Shown: positions 26,192-36,131, numbered from the stretch's first letter. The stretch: 64,000 nucleotides of DNA from Streptomyces sp. NRRL F-6131 (GCA_000719695.1 JOHN01000004.1:1-64000), one strand, 5' to 3'. Notes: generated from the letters alone by a model not told the origin. Made by a program: numbers and translations.

Positions 26192-27559
26192 ATGCCCGGC
26201 GCTGCTTCGGCTCCGCCCGATGTCATTGCATGGGTGTCCAATGACCTTATGGAAGACCCGCAGCCCCAAACGACGTGGCGCCCGGTGAACGGCGGTGCCG
26301 AGCTCACCCTGATCATGGAAACTCCGGCTGGCGTCTGCATCCGCCACATCCCCGACGCGCTGCCCCTGCCGCCCGACACTGATCCGGGCAAGGGCGCAGA
26401 ACTTGCGACCCACGCGGCCGCGGCGACCTGGGGGCTGCCCGACTTCGTCTTCCACCCGTCGATGGCCGAGAAGGGCTCCGGCCGGCGTGAGCTCGGCGAC
26501 CGCGTCATCCTCACCGGCCGGCGCGGGTTGATCGTCCAGGTTAAGTGCCGCACCGTTGCCCCCAAGCCCGACGAGACCGAGCGGGCCTGGATCAACAAGG
26601 TCGTCGGCAAGGGCATGCGGCAGGCGAAGGGAACCGTGCGCACCCTCAATCTCGCGGCGGCCCAGATGGTCAACGGCCGGGACCGCATGCTGTCAGTGGC
26701 GGGAGACGCCTTCGAGTGGGCCGCTGTCCTGGTGCTCGACCACCCGCGCGTACCCGACGCGACCGTGCCGGACTGGGAGCCGATCGGCATCCCCTCGATC
26801 ACCCTCACCCGACGCGACTGGGACTTCCTCTTCGACCAGCTGCGCTCCACCACCGCAGTGGTGGACTACCTCTTCCGCGCCGCAGCCGAGCCCAAGGGCG
26901 CTCTGGGCGAAGAGCCACTGCGCTACTACGAGCTCGCAGCCGCCGACGCCGAAGCCGAGCCAGCCGTCATCGACACAGACCTCGTCGGCCAAGGAGGCTG
27001 GCAATGGTCCGCACCCCTCCTACCCCAAGCGCCAGCCGGCGCGGAGGGCACACGCGCCCACCTCATGACGCGGATCATGCTCGAAGACATCGCCACCAGC
27101 CCCCTGCCCAGCAGCGGGCCGGAGCAAGACCGGCACATCCTGCTGTCCGACCTCGACCGGCTCCCGGTCTCCGCCCGCACCGAGTGGGGAGAGCTCCTGC
27201 TCGACATGCTCAGCGACGTCCAGGACGTTGCGCAAGGCAGCACCAAGTGGCGCTTTCGCCGCATGCTCGACCCCGACGGCACCCAGCAACTCATCACCGG
27301 CTGCTCCACCCGCTCCGACGACATCACCAGGGAAGCGTTCCGCTCCTACATCCAACTGCGCCACCACGAGGTGTCCGAGCGGACCGGCCTCACCGATGCT
27401 GCAACTCTCGGTGTTCTGCTCACGCCACGCACCAGCGGCTCGCGCGAGTGGGACACCACTTGCCTTCGGATCAGCGGCCCCAGCGATCTCGACGACGATG
27501 CGCTGGAGCGCTACCGGAGCCTGTGGAACCGGGCACCCGCACCGGAGACTGGCCTCTGA
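26192..27559 (+). CDS. Predicted PD-(D/E)XK nuclease-fold protein
   Basis: A 455-residue protein without an assigned name. About residues 70-120 read ELATHAAAATWGLPDFVF, then RRELGDRVILTGRRGLIVQV, then KCR. E100 and D103 are followed by Q116 and K118 in the LIVQVK strand. This is the E..D...(Q/E)xK pattern of restriction-endonuclease-like folds, where the strand and Lys complete the metal site. The C-terminal 300 residues are helical and unassigned. No clear Shine-Dalgarno precedes ATG 26192; ATG 26249 is an alternative start. It lies alone at the right end of the island. A restriction or defence nuclease is possible, but there is no methylase next to it. Confidence 0.65.
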   Translation: MPGAASAPPDVIAWVSNDLMEDPQPQTTWRPVNGGAELTLIMETPAGVCIRHIPDALPLPPDTDPGKGAELATHAAAATWGLPDFVFHPSMAEKGSGRRELGDRVILTGRRGLIVQVKCRTVAPKPDETERAWINKVVGKGMRQAKGTVRTLNLAAAQMVNGRDRMLSVAGDAFEWAAVLVLDHPRVPDATVPDWEPIGIPSITLTRRDWDFLFDQLRSTTAVVDYLFRAAAEPKGALGEEPLRYYELAAADAEAEPAVIDTDLVGQGGWQWSAPLLPQAPAGAEGTRAHLMTRIMLEDIATSPLPSSGPEQDRHILLSDLDRLPVSARTEWGELLLDMLSDVQDVAQGSTKWRFRRMLDPDGTQQLITGCSTRSDDITREAFRSYIQLRHHEVSERTGLTDAATLGVLLTPRTSGSREWDTTCLRISGPSDLDDDALERYRSLWNRAPAPETGL

Positions 27560-27640
27560 GGGATCCCTGCCACGGCGGGCGACTCAGCGGGCGGCTCCTG
27601 CTCGTCCGAGGACGGCTGCTGGCCTTCGGGGAAGAGCGGA

Positions 27641-27671
27641 GCCGTGACCGAACGGCTCGTTCGGTCACGGC
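27641..27671. terminator. Perfect inverted repeat after the nuclease-fold gene
   Basis: Thirteen-bp arms GCCGTGACCGAAC / GTTCGGTCACGGC with a 5-nt loop, about 80 bp past the stop codon. It could be a terminator, or an operator left from the degraded MFS gene just downstream. Confidence 0.55.
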
Positions 27672-27689
27672 CTCGCGCTGCCTGTCCTG

Positions 27690-27865
27690 TACCTGACCCG
27701 GATCACCGGCTGGGGCGTGCTCTACTACGCGTCTTCCATGCTGCTGTCCCGGCATCACCCAGTCGACCGTCGCAACGTTCTCGGTGGCGTTAATGACCTC
27801 CGCGTCGGCCGGAATCCTCATCTGCCGCCTGCCGGCAGGTCGCTGCTTGGCGAGCATGGGTGACG
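27690..27865 (+). pseudogene. MFS transporter fragment
   Basis: The sequence reads LYLTRITGWGVLYYA, a typical N-terminal start of an actinobacterial MFS protein. After a frame change it continues as GITQSTVATFSVALMTSASA and GILICRLPAGRCLAS, matching the next transmembrane segments. The rest of the transporter is missing. The remaining gap to 28077 shows no gene. Confidence 0.55.
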
Positions 27866-28077
27866 CTTCGCCTGCGGGGGTGTGGCAGTGCGGGAAAGAG
27901 ATCGAACCCGTTGAGCCAGCAGCCGCGAAAGATGACTACTGAAAGTAGCGAGATGGCGTGCTGCCCAGTGCTGGCAAGGGCAGTGGGTGATCATCGCGGG
28001 TTCGATCTGCCCGCGCTCATTTCACACTCATTTCACACCGTGAGCCCCAGAGGTGCTGCAGCCGACCCCTTCTCAGA

Positions 28078-28171
28078 CGTTTCCGCAGGTCAGGACCCTG
28101 CCTGACCTGCGGAAACGATGAGAGATCAACCTGCGTTTCCGCAGGTCGGAGGGGGTCCTACAGGTCGTAGT
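28078..28171. repeat. Right copy of 94-bp direct repeat (native glnA 3' end)
   Basis: The native copy, holding the last four glnA codons, the TAG stop (28158-28160) and about 80 bp downstream. See the partner at 15740-15833. Confidence 0.8.
28081..28115 (-). terminator. glnA downstream palindrome
   Basis: TTTCCGCAGGTCAGG and its reverse complement around a 6-nt centre, 43 bp after the glnA stop. It works sterically as a terminator, but its arms also equal the inverted end of the IS1380-like element (CTGACCTGCGGAAA), so its origin may be transpositional. Confidence 0.6.
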
Positions 28172-29570
28172 AGAGCTCGAACTCGTGGGGGTGGGGGCGG
28201 AGTGCGATGGGGGCGATCTCGTTGGTGCGCTTGAAGTCGATCCAGGTCTCGATGAGGTCCGGGGTGAAGACGTTGCCGGCGAGGAGGTACTCGTGGTCGG
28301 CTTCGAGGGCCTCGAGGACGGCCGGGAGGGAGGACGGGACCTGGGGGACGTTGGCGTGCTCCTCGGGAGCCAGCTCGTAGAGGTCCTTGTCGACCGGCTC
28401 CAGCGGCTCGATCTTGTTCTTGATGCCGTCCAGGCCCGCCATCAGCATGGCGGAGAAGGCCAGGTAGGGGTTGGAGGAGGGGTCGGGGGCGCGGAACTCG
28501 ATGCGCTTGGCCTTGGCGTTGGAGCCGGTGATCGGGATCCGGATCGCGGCGGAGCGGTTGCGCTGCGAGTAGACCAGGTTGACCGGGGCCTCGAAGCCGG
28601 GGACCAGACGGTGGTAGGAGTTCACCGACGGGTTGGTGAAAGCGAGCAGCGACGGCGCGTGCTTGAGGAGGCCGCCGATGTAGTAGCGGGCGGTGTCGGA
28701 GAGGCCGGCGTAGCCCTGCTCGTCGTAGAAGAGCGGCGAGCCCTCGGTCCACAGCGACTGGTGGACGTGCATGCCCGAGCCGTTGTCGCCGAAGATCGGC
28801 TTCGGCATGAAGGTGGCCGTCTTGCCGGCCCGCCAGGCGACGTTCTTGATGATGTACTTGAACAGCATCAGGTCGTCGGCGGCGTGCAGCAGGGTGTTGA
28901 ACTTGTAGTTGATCTCCGCCTGACCGGCCGTGCCGACCTCGTGGTGCTGACGCTCGACCTCCAGGCCCGCCTTGGCGAGCTCCAGGGACATCTCGGCGCG
29001 CAGGTCGGCGAAGTGGTCGACCGGCGGGACGGGGAAGTAGCCGCCCTTGTACTTGACCTTGTAGCCGCGGACGTCGCCCTCGGTGGAGCCGGAGTTCCAG
29101 GCGCCGGCCTCGGAGTCGATGTGGTAGTACGAGGCGTTGGCGCTGGTGTCGAACCGGACCGAGTCGAAGACGTAGAACTCGGCCTCGGGTCCGAAGAACG
29201 CGGTGTCCGCGATGCCGGAGGAGGCCAGGTAGGCCTCGGCCTTCTTGGCGACGTTGCGCGGGTCGCGGCTGTAGGCCTCGCCGGTCACCGGGTCCTGGAT
29301 GAAGAAGTTGATGTTGAGGTGCTTGTCCCGGCGGAACGGGTCGAGCCGGGCGGTGGCGAGGTCGGGGACCAGGGCCATGTCGGACTCGTGGATGGCCTGG
29401 AAGCCGCGGATCGACGAGCCGTCGAACATCAGGGTCTCGGACGGGTCGAACGTCGCCGCAGGTACGGAGAAGTGCTGCAAGACGCCCGGCAGGTCGCAGA
29501 ATCGGACATCGACGAACTTCACGTCGTTGTCCTGGATGAACTGCTTCACTTCGGCGGCGTTGTTGAACAT
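28158..29570 (-). CDS. glnA: Glutamine synthetase, type I
   Basis: Cytoplasmic ATP-dependent synthesis of glutamine from glutamate and ammonium, the main ammonium assimilation enzyme. It has 470 residues, the usual GS-I beta length. The beta-grasp N domain is followed by the catalytic domain, with the DGSSIRGF signature (about 52-59), the ATP region [16 protein letters not shown], and the adenylylation loop with Tyr398 in [11 protein letters not shown]. The start is ATG 29570 behind GAGGAGGAT. Two GlnR boxes lie upstream. The 3' end is the target of the island repeat but the coding sequence is intact. Confidence 0.98.
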   Translation of the reverse strand: MFNNAAEVKQFIQDNDVKFVDVRFCDLPGVLQHFSVPAATFDPSETLMFDGSSIRGFQAIHESDMALVPDLATARLDPFRRDKHLNINFFIQDPVTGEAYSRDPRNVAKKAEAYLASSGIADTAFFGPEAEFYVFDSVRFDTSANASYYHIDSEAGAWNSGSTEGDVRGYKVKYKGGYFPVPPVDHFADLRAEMSLELAKAGLEVERQHHEVGTAGQAEINYKFNTLLHAADDLMLFKYIIKNVAWRAGKTATFMPKPIFGDNGSGMHVHQSLWTEGSPLFYDEQGYAGLSDTARYYIGGLLKHAPSLLAFTNPSVNSYHRLVPGFEAPVNLVYSQRNRSAAIRIPITGSNAKAKRIEFRAPDPSSNPYLAFSAMLMAGLDGIKNKIEPLEPVDKDLYELAPEEHANVPQVPSSLPAVLEALEADHEYLLAGNVFTPDLIETWIDFKRTNEIAPIALRPHPHEFELYYDL

Positions 29571-29616
29571 CCATCCTCCTCGGTGTTGCGAATGGGCCTC
29601 ACCCTAGGAATGGGCC

Positions 29617-29654
29617 GTTTCCGACCGGTGACCCGGTCGTTTCCTGAATGTTAA
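29617..29654 (-). promoter_or_regulatory. Two GlnR boxes upstream of glnA
   Basis: On the minus strand TTAAC-N6-GAAAC (29639-29654) and GTCAC-N6-GAAAC (29617-29632) fit the gTnAc-n6-GaAAc half-site pair bound by GlnR, spaced 22 bp, as known for Streptomyces glnA. This predicts nitrogen-dependent control by GlnR. Confidence 0.85.
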
Positions 29655-29793
29655 CCGCCGTCGCCGCACGGGCGGCAAAGTCGTACGGGCCCGGACAAAA
29701 CGCCGCGTCCGGCCAGCTGGGGGCGGTGCAGTGGTCTGGACCACTTGTGAGGCCCGGGGAAAGCCGTCGGCGGCCGATTCACTCTCCAGTGGC

Positions 29794-29841
29794 GGACCGG
29801 CGGACCGGCGGACCGGCGGACCGGCGGGCCGGCGGGCTGGC
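29794..29841. repeat. 8-bp tandem repeat (GGACCGGC) x6
   Basis: Four perfect and two variant copies in the glnA / RDD-gene intergenic region. Nothing else is visible in this gap (29655-29943) apart from the two divergent promoters it must contain. Confidence 0.75.
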
Positions 29842-29943
29842 GGCGCGGACCAGCGGCGCGGACGGACGGTGCGGGCGGCCCGGCGCGCCGCGGCCCGGGG
29901 AGGCGGTGGCCCTCCCCGGTGTTCGCCCGGTTAATGTGGATCG

Positions 29944-30411
29944 GTGGACACCAGAGAAGCGTTGGGATCGTGGATCGACGGCCCGAAGGCGGCCGCCGAG
30001 AAGATGGGCGCCGACTTCGGCTACCGCGGTGAGCGCCTCGGAATGCCCAAGGAGGGCTCGGGCTCGATCGCCGGGCCGGGCCGACGGCTGGGTGCGCTGT
30101 TCGTCGACGGCTGGCTGGTCGCCCTGGTCGCCTTCGGGCTGATCGGCAAGGGCTCCGCCGGCTCGGCCAACATGTGGACCACCTCGCTGCTCTTCGTCGT
30201 CACCGTGGTGCTGCTCGCGACCACCGGGACGACCTTCGGCAAGCGCCTGTTCGGCCTGCGGGTGATCCGGCTCGACGGCAGCCGGGCGACCATCCCGCAG
30301 GTGCTGCTGCGGACGGTGCTGCTCTTCCTGGTGGTCCCGGCGCTGGTCTGGGACCGCGACACCCGCGGGCTGCACGACAAGGCGGTCGGCACGGTCGAGG
30401 TCCGGATCTGA
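29944..30411 (+). CDS. RDD-family membrane protein
   Basis: A 155-residue integral membrane protein. The RDD domain is seen as PGRRLGALFVDGWLV (first helix), TGTTFGKRLFGLRVIRLDGS (loop), and WDRDTRGLHDKAVGTVEV, with three hydrophobic helices (about 50-68, 77-93 and 118-133). The function of the family is unknown; some members take part in transport. GTG start. The position divergent to glnA is the same as in other streptomycetes. Confidence 0.88.
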   Translation: MDTREALGSWIDGPKAAAEKMGADFGYRGERLGMPKEGSGSIAGPGRRLGALFVDGWLVALVAFGLIGKGSAGSANMWTTSLLFVVTVVLLATTGTTFGKRLFGLRVIRLDGSRATIPQVLLRTVLLFLVVPALVWDRDTRGLHDKAVGTVEVRI

Positions 30412-30414
30412 GGT

Positions 30415-30522
30415 CCGCAGCCGAGAGGCCCGCAGCCGAGGGGCCCGCAGCCGAGGGGCCCGCAGCCGAGGGGGCGGCAGCCGAAGAGGCCAAGGGTCGA
30501 GAGGCCGCAGCCGAGAGGCCCG
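30415..30522. repeat. 15-bp imperfect tandem repeat (cccgcagccgagggg)
   Basis: About five to seven degenerate copies right after the RDD-gene stop, followed by the hairpin at 30556-30592. Confidence 0.7.
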
Positions 30523-30555
30523 GTGCCCGGCCCCGGGAGGTGGCGCAGCACGTCG

Positions 30556-30592
30556 AACGGCCCCGCAGCGGAGCTTCCGCTGCGGGGCCGTT
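30556..30592. terminator. Bidirectional terminator, RDD gene / DUF4191 gene
   Basis: Perfect 17-bp stem aacggccccgcagcgga with a 3-nt loop; the AA/TT ends give T runs in both directions between two convergent genes. Confidence 0.9.
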
Positions 30593-30613
30593 CTCTGTCG
30601 ACGGGGAGGGACT

Positions 30614-31312
30614 TCAGCGAGCCTGGCCGCCCTTGGGCATCCGGGCGCCCTTGGGCATCGGGCCCTTGGGGATCGGCGCCTTGGAGAGCAGGTCGCCCAG
30701 CGCGCGCAGGCGGTCGTTGGTCTCGGTGACCTGGGCGGGCGTGATGGCGCGCGGCAGACGCATCAGGTGGATCTGCAGCTTCTTGAGCGGAACCTCGCCC
30801 TCGCCGTTGCCCACCACGATGTCGTGCACCGGCACGTCGCCGACGACCCTGGCCATCTTCTTCTTCTCCGACGCGAGCAGCTGGCGGACCCGGTTCGGGT
30901 TGCCCTCGCCGATCAGCGCGATGCCGGCCCGGCCCACGGCGCGGTAGACCGCGTCCTGGCTGCGGGTGACCGCCACCGGGGTGGAGTTGGAGCTCCAGCC
31001 GCGCTTGATGTTGTTCAGCACCGCCGCGACGGCGCCCGGCTGCCCCTCCATCTGTCCGAACGCGGCGCGCTCGGCCCGGCGCCCGAAGACGATCGCCATG
31101 GCGAGGAACGCCACGATGAAGCCCAGGATGCCCAGGTAGACGGGGTGCTCGATCGCGAAGCCGATGGCGAGGAACACGCCGAAGGTCAGCAGGCCGACGC
31201 CGGCGATGATCAGGCCGATCTTGGTGTCGACCTTCTTGGTCATGGTGTACGCCAGGCGGATCTGCTTCAGTCGCCCGGGGTTCTCGGATGTTTCCCTCGC
31301 CATAACGCTCAT
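30614..31312 (-). CDS. DUF4191 integral membrane protein
   Basis: A 232-residue protein with two adjacent transmembrane helices (about 33-52 and 56-76) and a cytoplasmic C-terminal domain containing GRAGIALIGEG and KKLQIHLMRLPRAITPAQV. The tail is basic, with KGPMPKGARMPKGG. It is conserved in actinomycetes next to lipA/lipB; the function is unknown. An inner start (ATG 31303, MARETSENPG) is equally possible. Confidence 0.88.
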   Translation of the reverse strand: MSVMARETSENPGRLKQIRLAYTMTKKVDTKIGLIIAGVGLLTFGVFLAIGFAIEHPVYLGILGFIVAFLAMAIVFGRRAERAAFGQMEGQPGAVAAVLNNIKRGWSSNSTPVAVTRSQDAVYRAVGRAGIALIGEGNPNRVRQLLASEKKKMARVVGDVPVHDIVVGNGEGEVPLKKLQIHLMRLPRAITPAQVTETNDRLRALGDLLSKAPIPKGPMPKGARMPKGGQAR

Positions 31313-31433
31313 GGTACGTGGCGTGGGTACGGGATATCCAAGCCCGGGTACCCGTTCGCCCCGAACCGTGACCCGGGTGCCCCTGTTTCCACCGGTGTTT
31401 CCCCCTCGCCGGCCCCGGCGAGGTCGGGTGGGA

Positions 31434-31631
31434 TCAGGGGTTCGCGCCCCCCGCGGGGGCGGTCGCCGGCCGGGCGTCCAGCTCCCGTGCCGCGGCGTGG
31501 CGGCGGTCCTCGCAGACGGCCGCCCAGGCGTTGCGCCGGGCCCGGCGCTGGCCGCCGGCCAGCAGCACGCTCTCGGCCAGCCGCAGCGCGGTGCTCACCG
31601 ACCGGAAATCGACCCGTACATCGACCCGCAT
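31434..31631 (-). CDS. Small conserved-type hypothetical protein
   Basis: Sixty-five residues if started at ATG 31631 behind GGGGAG: MRVDVRVDFRSVSTALRLAE and so on, with a helical Arg/Ala-rich C terminus. The frame is open further upstream to 31784 but that part is Arg/Pro-rich and unconvincing. Small proteins occupy this place between the DUF4191 gene and lipA in related genomes. No function can be given. Confidence 0.55.
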   Translation of the reverse strand: MRVDVRVDFRSVSTALRLAESVLLAGGQRRARRNAWAAVCEDRRHAAARELDARPATAPAGGANP

Positions 31632-31832
31632 GCCGAACAGCTCCCCTCGGGCCGAGCGGACGCGCGGGCGGACCCGGGCAGGGATCCGCGGACGGACCGG
31701 TGGCCGGGTGGCGCGGACGCGTGAACGCGCTCGGAGGTGTGGCTGAGAAGAATCGAACCATCGTGACGACGCCATCGTCCCCACTCCGTGTTACCAGGCG
31801 GTGACCAGGCAGTCAAAGTCCGGTGAAGCGAA

Positions 31833-31858
31833 AGGGGCGGAGCCGAAGCTCCGCCCCT
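31833..31858 (-). terminator. lipA terminator
   Basis: Stem aggggcggagc / gctccgcccct with a CGAA tetraloop, 31 bp after the lipA stop. Confidence 0.85.
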
Positions 31859-31888
31859 CCGATGGCGCAAAACCGTCGCCGAAGCCCG

Positions 31889-32872
31889 TCAGACCGCCGG
31901 AGCGGCGGCCGGGACGGCCGCCCGCGTCTGCTGCTCGCGGTGCTCCAGCGCCTGCCGGTACAGCCGGCCGGCGCGGTAGGACGAGCGGACCAGCGGACCG
32001 GACATGACCCCGGCGAAGCCCAGCTCCTCGGCCTCCTGCTGCAGCTCGACGAACTCGTGCGGCTTGACCCACCGCTCCACCGGGTGGTGGCGCAGCGACG
32101 GCCGCAGGTACTGGGTGATGGTGATCAGCTCGCAGCCGGCCCCGACCAGGTCGGCCAGCGCCTGGCTGACCTCCTCGCGGGTCTCGCCCATGCCCAGGAT
32201 CAGGTTGGACTTGGTGACCAGTCCGGCCGCGCGGGCCTGGGTGATGACGTCCAGCGAGCGCTCGTAGCGGAACGCCGGGCGGATCCGCTTGAAGATCCGG
32301 GGCACGGTCTCGACGTTGTGCGCCAGCACCTCGGGGCGCGAGGAGAAGACCTCGGCCAGCTGCTCCGGCACCGCGTTGAAGTCCGGGATCAGCAGCTCGA
32401 CGCCGGTGCGGCCGGTCTCGCGGCCGGCGGTCAGCGCATGCACCTGGCGCACGGTCTCGGCGTACAGCCAGGCACCGCCGTCCGGCAGGTCGTCGCGGGC
32501 GACGCCGGTGATGGTGGCGTAGTTGAGGTCCATGGTGACGATGGACTCGGCGACGCGGCGGGGCTCGTCCCGGTCGAAGTCGGCGGGCTTGCCGGTGTCG
32601 ATCTGGCAGAAGTCGCAGCGGCGGGTGCACTGGTCACCGCCGATGAGGAAGGTCGCCTCGCGGTCCTCCCAGCACTCGAAGATGTTGGGGCAGCCGGCCT
32701 CCTGGCAGACCGTGTGCAGCCCCTCCTTCTTCACCAGCGACTGGAGGGCGTTGTACTCCGGGCCCATCTTCGCGCGGGTCTTGATCCACTCGGGCTTCCG
32801 CTCGATGGGGGTCTCGCTGTTGCGGACCTCCAGGCGGAGCAGCTTCCTGCCGTCGGGCGCGACAGCGGACAC
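31889..32872 (-). CDS. lipA: Lipoyl synthase (radical SAM)
   Basis: Inserts two sulfur atoms into protein-bound octanoyl chains to make lipoyl groups. A 327-residue protein with the radical-SAM cluster motif CTRRCDFC (CxxxCxxC) and the auxiliary-cluster cysteines in [12 protein letters not shown], both diagnostic. A GTG start is used. It follows lipB (the octanoyl donor step) by about 130 bp on the same strand, and serves lipoyl enzymes such as the sucB product in this window. Confidence 0.97.
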   Translation of the reverse strand: MSAVAPDGRKLLRLEVRNSETPIERKPEWIKTRAKMGPEYNALQSLVKKEGLHTVCQEAGCPNIFECWEDREATFLIGGDQCTRRCDFCQIDTGKPADFDRDEPRRVAESIVTMDLNYATITGVARDDLPDGGAWLYAETVRQVHALTAGRETGRTGVELLIPDFNAVPEQLAEVFSSRPEVLAHNVETVPRIFKRIRPAFRYERSLDVITQARAAGLVTKSNLILGMGETREEVSQALADLVGAGCELITITQYLRPSLRHHPVERWVKPHEFVELQQEAEELGFAGVMSGPLVRSSYRAGRLYRQALEHREQQTRAAVPAAAPAV

Positions 32873-33005
32873 GTGCGACTCCTAGAACTAGACGGGGTAC
32901 CCCCAGGGTACGCCTGTGCTTGTACGGCCTTCGCCGGGGTCGGGACCCCGCAATCGCAGGGCAACAGGGCTACCGGCGGGTAGATTCCCGGGCGCGACAG
33001 CCGGC

Positions 33006-33803
33006 CTAGCGGCCGACCGCCGGCGCGGGCAGCTCGGCGAGCACCTCGGCCAGGTGCTTCTCGACCAGCGGCAGCGCCTCGGCGACGGGGAAGGCCCGCC
33101 CGAGCTCGCCGGCCAGCGAGGCCACCCCGGCGTCCCGGATGCCGCACGGGACGATCCGGTCGAACCAGGTCATGTCCGGGTCGCAGTTCAGCGCGAAGCC
33201 GTGCATGGTCACCCCGCGCGCGACCCGGACGCCGATCGCGGCCAGCTTGCGGTCGTCGCCGCGCTGTCCGGCGTTGGACGGCGCGTACTCGGGGCCGGCC
33301 AGCCGCGGGTCGATGCCCAGCGGCAGGCCCATCCGCAGGGTGAGCTTGCCGATGTCCACCACCTGCGCGGGGTCCACCACCGCGTCCGGGATGTCCCCGC
33401 CCAGCACCCAGACGCCGCTGCGGCCCTCGACCCGGGTGGTCCCCACGCCGACCGCGCCGCAGGCCCGGATCAGGGCCTCCTCGAGCCGTCGCACGTACGC
33501 GATCACGTCGATCGGGTCCGGCAGCTTGACGATCGGGTAGCCGACCAGCTGGCCCGGGCCGTGCCAGGTGATCTCGCCGCCCCGGTTGACCTCGACCACC
33601 GGGGTGCCGTCCAGCGGCAGGTCCGCCGGGTTGGTGCGCTTGCCCATCGTGTAGACGGGCTGGTGCTCCAGCAGCAGCACCGTGTCGGGGATCTCGTCGG
33701 CGACCCGGAGTGCGTGCAGCCGCTGCTGCTCCTCCCAGGCCTCCTGGTACGGGACGGCGCCCTCGCCCAGGCCCATCCGGACGAACCGAACGTTCTCGCT
33801 CAC
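33006..33803 (-). CDS. lipB: Octanoyl-[acyl carrier protein]-protein N-octanoyltransferase
   Basis: Transfers octanoate from ACP to lipoyl domains. A 265-residue protein with the family core [19 protein letters not shown], the lysine motif [11 protein letters not shown] and the catalytic Cys in [12 protein letters not shown] 33803 is chosen because AAGGAG lies 8 nt upstream and [11 protein letters not shown] aligns with family starts; the longer frame to 33887 is unlikely. It is upstream of lipA on the same strand. Confidence 0.96.
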   Translation of the reverse strand: MSENVRFVRMGLGEGAVPYQEAWEEQQRLHALRVADEIPDTVLLLEHQPVYTMGKRTNPADLPLDGTPVVEVNRGGEITWHGPGQLVGYPIVKLPDPIDVIAYVRRLEEALIRACGAVGVGTTRVEGRSGVWVLGGDIPDAVVDPAQVVDIGKLTLRMGLPLGIDPRLAGPEYAPSNAGQRGDDRKLAAIGVRVARGVTMHGFALNCDPDMTWFDRIVPCGIRDAGVASLAGELGRAFPVAEALPLVEKHLAEVLAELPAPAVGR

Positions 33804-33963
33804 CGTTGCTGCTCCTTGCCGGGCGTTCGAGACCAACCTCGCCACTGTACGCCCCGACCCGTACGGACCGTCCAGGCGCCCGTTCACGGCCCGGACGGCG
33901 GGCCCGCGCCCGCCCGGGGAAGCAGGCCCGCCGTCCGCCCGGTCGCGCCGACGTCCGGCCCGG

Positions 33964-35985
33964 TCACGCCCCCGACAGCAGTTGCAGCCGCAGGGCCAGC
34001 TGGAGTTCCAGCGAGCGCTCCGGCCCGTTCCAGTCCCGGCCGAGCAGCACCTCGACCCGGTCCAGCCGTTGGACGACGGTGTTCACATGGACGTGCAGCT
34101 CGTCCTTGGCCCGGGTGAGGCTGCCGCCGCAGTCGAAGTACGCGCGCAGGGTGCGGACCAGCTCGGTGCCGCGCCGGGCGTCGTACTCCAGCAGCGGGCC
34201 CAGCGTCGCGCGGACGAACCCCGCGACGTCGTGGCCGTCGCCGAGCAGCACCCCGAGGAAGCCGAGCGCCCGCGCCGAGGCGCCCTCGCCGTCCCGGCCG
34301 AGCACCCGCAGCGCCCGGACGCAGCGCAGCCCCTCGGCGTACGCGGTGGCCAGGGCGACCGGTCCGGCGGCGGGGCGGCCGGCGCCCACCGTGACCGGGA
34401 ACCCGGCCAGCCGGGAGAGCCGTTCGGCGGCCCGCTCCGCCGCCCGCTGCGCGACGTCCCCCGCGGCCCCGCCGCCGTCGTCCCCGGTTCCGGAGCCGGA
34501 GCCGGAGCCGGAGCCGGAACCGGAGCCGGAACCGGTCCCGGCCCCGACGCCGGCCCCGTCCCGGCCGCCGCCGTCCGGGACCAGCAGCACCACCGCCTCG
34601 CCGTGCTCCGCGCTGATGCCGCGCGAGCCGAACAGGTACCGCCCGGCCGCGCCCGCCAGCCGGGAGCGCGCGGCACCGGCACCGCTCCCGCCGCCGCCCG
34701 GCTCCGCGACCAGCACCAGGTGCGGCCGGCCGAGGTCGACGCCGAGCCGGCGTCCCCGCGCGGTCAGCCCGGCCGGGTCCCGGTCGGGAGCGGTGAGCAG
34801 ATCGGCCAGCAGCTCGCCGCGGACCCGGTTCTCCGTCTCGGCCACGGACCGCCGCAGCAGCAGGAGCAGCGCGGTCACCACGCCGGCCCGCTCGAACAGC
34901 CGGCGGTCGGCGTCGTCGAGGTCCGGCCGGCCGCGCAGCACCAGCGTGCCGAGCTGCTCCTGCCCGGCCAGCACCGCGCAGACCCAGGCCTCGTCGTGCG
35001 CCACCGCGCGCCCCTCGGCCCGGGAGGCCGCCGCCGCCTCGGCCAGTCCGGAGCCCGGCGCGGCGGCCCGGCCCGCCAGCGGTTCGCCCTCGGCGTCCAG
35101 TACGGCTATCTCGCCGCCGAGCAGGGCGGCCACGGCGGCGGCGACGTCCGGCACCTCGGCCCCGCGCAGCACCAGGTCGGTGAGCCGGTCGTGGCCCCGC
35201 TCGGCGCGCTGGACGGCGGCGGAGTGGGCCCGGATCAGCTCGTTGGCGCTGTTCAGCTCGGCGAGCGCGGCCCGGGTGTCCGCGAGCGACTTGGCGGTGT
35301 CCAGGGCGATCGCGGCGTGCGCGGCCAGCGTGCAGAGCAGCGCGACCTCGTCGGGGGAGAAGGCGCGCGGTGAGCGGTCGGCGGCGAACAGCACGCCGAT
35401 CACCCGGCCGCCGAGCAGCAGCGGGACGCCGATGATCGCCACCAGTCCCTCGTCGAGCACGCCCGCGTCGATGACGCCGGTGTGGTGGAACCGGTCGTCG
35501 GTGCGGTAGTCGGGGGTGGCGTAGGGGCGGGCGGTCTGCGCGACCAGGCCGCCGAGGCCGTCGCCGAGGCTGAGCCGCAGGGTCTGGAAGAGCACCGAGA
35601 CCGAGCCGTCGGTGACCCGCATGTAGGTGTCGCCGGCCGCTTCGTCCGGGAGGGTCAGGTAGGCGGTGTCGGTGCCGAGCAGCATCCGGGCCCGGCGGAC
35701 GATCGCCTGCAGCACCGCGTCCAGGTCGCGGGAGGCGGCGAGGTCGCCGGCGGTGTCGAAGAGGGCGGTCAACTCGGCCTCGCGGCGCCGGTGCTGGCGC
35801 AGGGTCCGGTGGACCCGCAGGGCCTGCCAGGTGGCGTCGTCGATCTCGCTCAGCACCGCGGCCGGTGCGCCCCGCCGACGCGCGTCGGCCAGGACGTCGG
35901 CGAAGTCCTCGGTGGCGGCGCCGGACGCGAGCAGGTCCAGCAGTCGCCGCAGCGCGGGTGCCGAGCCGGCGTGGAGGTCGTTCAT
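33964..35985 (-). CDS. GAF / PucR-type transcriptional regulator
   Basis: A 673-residue regulator. The N-terminal helical region is followed by a GAF sensor domain (about 65-225, [20 protein letters not shown] to [16 protein letters not shown]), a central domain, and the C-terminal PucR helix-turn-helix (about 610-665, [20 protein letters not shown] then [13 protein letters not shown]). A (GS)n-rich linker near 480-505 comes from a ggagcc/ggaacc repeat (34484-34545). It lies downstream of the MHS transporter and 3-hydroxybutyrate dehydrogenase genes on the same strand and probably controls them. Confidence 0.85.
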   Translation of the reverse strand: MNDLHAGSAPALRRLLDLLASGAATEDFADVLADARRRGAPAAVLSEIDDATWQALRVHRTLRQHRRREAELTALFDTAGDLAASRDLDAVLQAIVRRARMLLGTDTAYLTLPDEAAGDTYMRVTDGSVSVLFQTLRLSLGDGLGGLVAQTARPYATPDYRTDDRFHHTGVIDAGVLDEGLVAIIGVPLLLGGRVIGVLFAADRSPRAFSPDEVALLCTLAAHAAIALDTAKSLADTRAALAELNSANELIRAHSAAVQRAERGHDRLTDLVLRGAEVPDVAAAVAALLGGEIAVLDAEGEPLAGRAAAPGSGLAEAAAASRAEGRAVAHDEAWVCAVLAGQEQLGTLVLRGRPDLDDADRRLFERAGVVTALLLLLRRSVAETENRVRGELLADLLTAPDRDPAGLTARGRRLGVDLGRPHLVLVAEPGGGGSGAGAARSRLAGAAGRYLFGSRGISAEHGEAVVLLVPDGGGRDGAGVGAGTGSGSGSGSGSGSGSGTGDDGGGAAGDVAQRAAERAAERLSRLAGFPVTVGAGRPAAGPVALATAYAEGLRCVRALRVLGRDGEGASARALGFLGVLLGDGHDVAGFVRATLGPLLEYDARRGTELVRTLRAYFDCGGSLTRAKDELHVHVNTVVQRLDRVEVLLGRDWNGPERSLELQLALRLQLLSGA

Positions 35986-36131
35986 GGTACGGCCGCCAAT
36001 CGGCAGTGGGTGTTCGTGTCCCGGGGAGGGAAGCGCGATGCTAGCCGCTCGACCCGGGTGGCCGTAGCCGGCCGGCGCCCGCGCGGTCGCGGGCGCCGGT
36101 CGGTGCGTCGGTCGGTGCGTCGGTCGGTGCG

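Larger units (their letters stand above)
15740..28171. mobile_element. Genomic island inserted at the 3' end of glnA
   Basis: About 12.3 kb lying between two copies of the glnA 3' end. It contains three IS families, pseudogenes, an Hsp70-like operon and a nuclease-fold protein, and its core is visibly richer in A/T than the flanking core genes. Neither a tyrosine nor a serine integrase is visible, so if it entered by site-specific recombination the integrase has been lost or acted in trans. Duplication through IS-mediated recombination is the alternative. Confidence 0.6.

Noticed and set aside
28185..29654. Long plus-strand frame opposite glnA
   Set aside because: Antisense shadow of a highly conserved enzyme gene; no motif.
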